From contig DFYP01000176.1 in the NCBI GenBank assembly GCA_002382645.1, positions 167-14,401 of the forward strand: a stretch of 14,235 nucleotides of DNA, written 5' to 3'. The notes under the pieces are model-generated. The model saw only the letters and a program-made list of their open reading frames with translations, made no database searches and had not been told where the DNA came from. The translations under genes were made by a program, and so were the position numbers. How positions within the stretch are numbered: position 1 is the first letter of the stretch; every line of letters starts with the position of its first letter. This DNA comes from Desulfovibrio sp. UBA4079 (GTDB lineage: Bacteria > Desulfobacterota > Desulfovibrionia > Desulfovibrionales > Desulfovibrionaceae). Positions 12,388 to 14,235 of the stretch are shown here, one piece after another.

Positions 12388-14235
12388 ATGTTGCGCGATC
12401 TGTTCAGATCCACCGCCTTCAAGGTCACCGCCGTGGTGGTTCTGGCCCTGGCCCTGCAAGGGGCGGCCATTCTCGGCTACTTTTCCTGGTCCGTGTTCCG
12501 TTTCGCCGAGGAGCGCGGGGAAAGGTTCCGCGAAGACACCATGACCTCGGAAAAGGAGCGCCTGCTCAACCTGACCCAGCTGGCCGTCACCGTGGTGGAC
12601 TCCTACTACCGCCGATCCCAGGACCTGGACGGGCTCAAGCGCGAGAAGATGCGCGAGCTCAAGAAGGTGGTGGACGCGGTGGTCAGCCAGGCCCAGGCCG
12701 CGCTCAAGACCCACGGCCGGGCCGAGGCCGAGGAGATCATCAAGCGCCAGGTGGCCGCGGTGCGCTTTGACGACGGCAACTACGTCTGGATCAACGACCT
12801 GACCCCGGCCATGGTCCTGCACCCCATCCGGCCCGAGCTCAACGGCCAGGATCTGCGCCAGAACAAGGACCCCAAGGGCAAGGCCCTGTTCGTGGAGATG
12901 GTCGAGGCCGTGAAGAAGGGCGACGGCGAGGGCCTGGTGGACTACTGGTGGGCCAAGCCCGGGGAAAAGGAGCCCAAGCTCAAGATCTCCTATGTGCGCC
13001 TGGTGCCCGAGCTGGGCTGGATCTTCGGCTCCGGGGCCTGGATCGAGGACATCACCGCGGACATGCAGCGCCAGGCCCTGACCCAGGTGGCCCGCATGCG
13101 CCTGCCCGACGGCAACTACTTCTGGATCAACGACACGACCCTGCCGGCCCCGCGCATGATCATGCACCCGACCTCTCCGGCCCTGGACGGCGCCCTGCTG
13201 AGCGACCCCAAGTACGACTGCGCCACCCTGGCCCAGGCCGGGGTCAAGGGCAAGGTCGTGGACCTGGGCGGCAAGAAGAACCTCTTCGCGTCCATGGTCG
13301 AGGTGGTCAAGGAGGCCGGCGAGGGCTACGTGACCTACCTCTGGCCCAAGCCCAAGCCCGGCGGCGGGGCCACCGAGGAGCGCTTTCCCAAGCTCTCCTA
13401 CGTCAAGCTCTTCGAGCCCTGGGGCTGGGTCGTGGGCATGGGCGCCTATGTGGACAACATCGACGCCGCGGCCGGGGCCCAGAAGGCCGAGATGCGCGGC
13501 ACGGTCTCGGGCATGGTCGGCCGCTCCCTGAGCTTCGGCCTGTTCTTCGTGGCCCTGTTCGGGATCATCTCGGCCGTGCTCCTGCGCCGGAACATCGGCA
13601 AGCCCCTGGGCGCGCTGGTGCGCTACTTCAACACCGTGGCCCAGGGCGATCTGGAGGCCAGCATGACCTCCTCGTTCTCCGGCGAGATGGGCATACTCCA
13701 GCGGCACATGCAGGACATGGTCGGCAGCCTCAAGGCCAAGGTCAAGGAATCCAATGAGCTGGCCCAGGTCAGCCGGGAGGAGACCGAGCGGGCCCGGGTG
13801 GCCACCCAGCAGGCCGAACAGGCCCGGCGCGAGGCCGAACAGGCCAAGCGCCAGGGCATGCTGGAGGCCGCCGCCAGCATCGAGGAGGCCGTGGACGGGC
13901 TGTCCCGGGCCTCGGAGGCCCTCTCGGGCCAGGTGCGCGAGGTGACGCATGCCGGCGAGAGCCAGCGCCAGCGCACCGAGGAGACCGCCACGGCCATGGA
14001 GCAGATGAACTCCACGGTCATGGAGGTGGCCCGCAACGCCGAGCTGGCCGCCAGCGCCGCCGAGGAGACCCGCAAGACCGCGGCCGAGGGCGCGGACATC
14101 GTGCGCCGCTCCGTGGGCGCCATGGACCGGGTCCACGAGCTGGCCGCCGGGCTCAAGAGCGACATGGAGACCCTGGCCGGGCAGGCCGAGGCCATCGGCC
14201 GCATCGTCAACGTGATCAACGACATCGCGGACCAG
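12388..14235 (+). CDS. Methyl-accepting chemotaxis protein with twin Cache sensor, C-terminus beyond window edge
   Basis: A transmembrane chemoreceptor; 616 codons are visible and the frame is open to the right edge. TM1 covers about residues 11-34 (FKVTAVVVLALALQGAAILG). The periplasmic sensor (about 35-380) holds two related Cache units, each with a G-N-Y-x-W-I-N-D motif: DDGNYVWINDLTPAMVLHPI near residue 128 and DGNYFWINDTTLPAPRMIMH near residue 241, each followed by a membrane-distal closing strand (GWIFGSGAWIEDI; GWVVGMGAYVDNI). TM2 is about 382-402, followed by a HAMP domain (about 403-455). Then comes a long Glu/Gln/Ala-rich helix with TATAMEQMNSTVMEV, the methylation-helix region of the signalling domain. 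The conserved hairpin tip should lie just past the edge; the last visible residues are VINDIADQ. ATG 12388 follows a run of seven G. The ligand is unknown; small organic acids are typical for such sensors. Confidence 0.95.
   Translation, partial: MLRDLFRSTAFKVTAVVVLALALQGAAILGYFSWSVFRFAEERGERFREDTMTSEKERLLNLTQLAVTVVDSYYRRSQDLDGLKREKMRELKKVVDAVVSQAQAALKTHGRAEAEEIIKRQVAAVRFDDGNYVWINDLTPAMVLHPIRPELNGQDLRQNKDPKGKALFVEMVEAVKKGDGEGLVDYWWAKPGEKEPKLKISYVRLVPELGWIFGSGAWIEDITADMQRQALTQVARMRLPDGNYFWINDTTLPAPRMIMHPTSPALDGALLSDPKYDCATLAQAGVKGKVVDLGGKKNLFASMVEVVKEAGEGYVTYLWPKPKPGGGATEERFPKLSYVKLFEPWGWVVGMGAYVDNIDAAAGAQKAEMRGTVSGMVGRSLSFGLFFVALFGIISAVLLRRNIGKPLGALVRYFNTVAQGDLEASMTSSFSGEMGILQRHMQDMVGSLKAKVKESNELAQVSREETERARVATQQAEQARREAEQAKRQGMLEAAASIEEAVDGLSRASEALSGQVREVTHAGESQRQRTEETATAMEQMNSTVMEVARNAELAASAAEETRKTAAEGADIVRRSVGAMDRVHELAAGLKSDMETLAGQAEAIGRIVNVINDIADQ

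Noticed and set aside
12373..14136. A 587-residue minus-strand open frame opposite the chemoreceptor gene
   Set aside because: It is antisense to a well-supported chemoreceptor with TM, Cache and HAMP features. Its His/Leu/Gly-rich composition is typical of a GC-rich shadow frame.
1..14235. CRISPR arrays, tRNA or rRNA genes, insertion sequences, phage attachment sites
   Set aside because: No regular spaced repeats, tRNA-like cloverleaf, transposase or long terminal inverted repeats were noticed on either strand. Short tRNA-like matches could be missed without a search.

Overview
The window is very GC-rich, with dense codon use and Shine-Dalgarno-led genes. Its gene set suggests a Desulfovibrionaceae-like anaerobic deltaproteobacterium: a multiheme c-type cytochrome, a Cys-type sulfatase, a DsrE-family sulfur-transfer protein with an apparent selenocysteine codon, and a twin-Cache chemoreceptor. 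This assignment is inferred from gene content only. No tRNA, rRNA, insertion sequence or CRISPR array was seen.

Layout. Positions 1-2917 (minus strand) hold a sulfatase and, downstream of it past an intrinsic terminator, an octaheme-or-larger cytochrome c that runs off the left edge. Positions 3141-3713 (plus) hold an orphan Skp/OmpH-like lipoprotein with a strong terminator. Positions 3771-4088 (minus) hold the most interesting gene: a DsrE-like protein whose first CxxC cysteine is encoded by in-frame TGA, giving U-x-x-C, followed by a perfect 8-bp hairpin placed where a bacterial SECIS element should be. A conventional stop-to-stop gene call would cut it at 69 residues. Diverging from it is an FMN riboswitch and ribB (4158-5088), which ends at a bidirectional terminator.

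Positions 5129-7968 (minus) form an apparent operon of a small lipoprotein, a Wza/KpsD-type polysaccharide export protein and an RlmM-like RNA ribose methyltransferase. A stand-alone HPt phosphotransfer protein (8051-8395) precedes it with its own candidate promoter. Positions 8477-11619 (minus) form a second tight cluster: a YajG-like lipoprotein, a PA2779-family membrane protein, a PA2778-like C39-fold cysteine peptidase, a TPR lipoprotein and a GT4-type glycosyltransferase, the last three overlapping. Together these two clusters look like envelope and exopolysaccharide functions. A secreted thermonuclease (11704-12210, minus) diverges from a methyl-accepting chemotaxis protein (12388 to right edge, plus). 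An AT-rich spacer with a Fur-like half-site and a sigma-70-like promoter separates them.

The main new claim is the selenoprotein. The in-frame TGA, the family-consistent downstream residues and the hairpin are read directly from the sequence; decoding as selenocysteine is inference.
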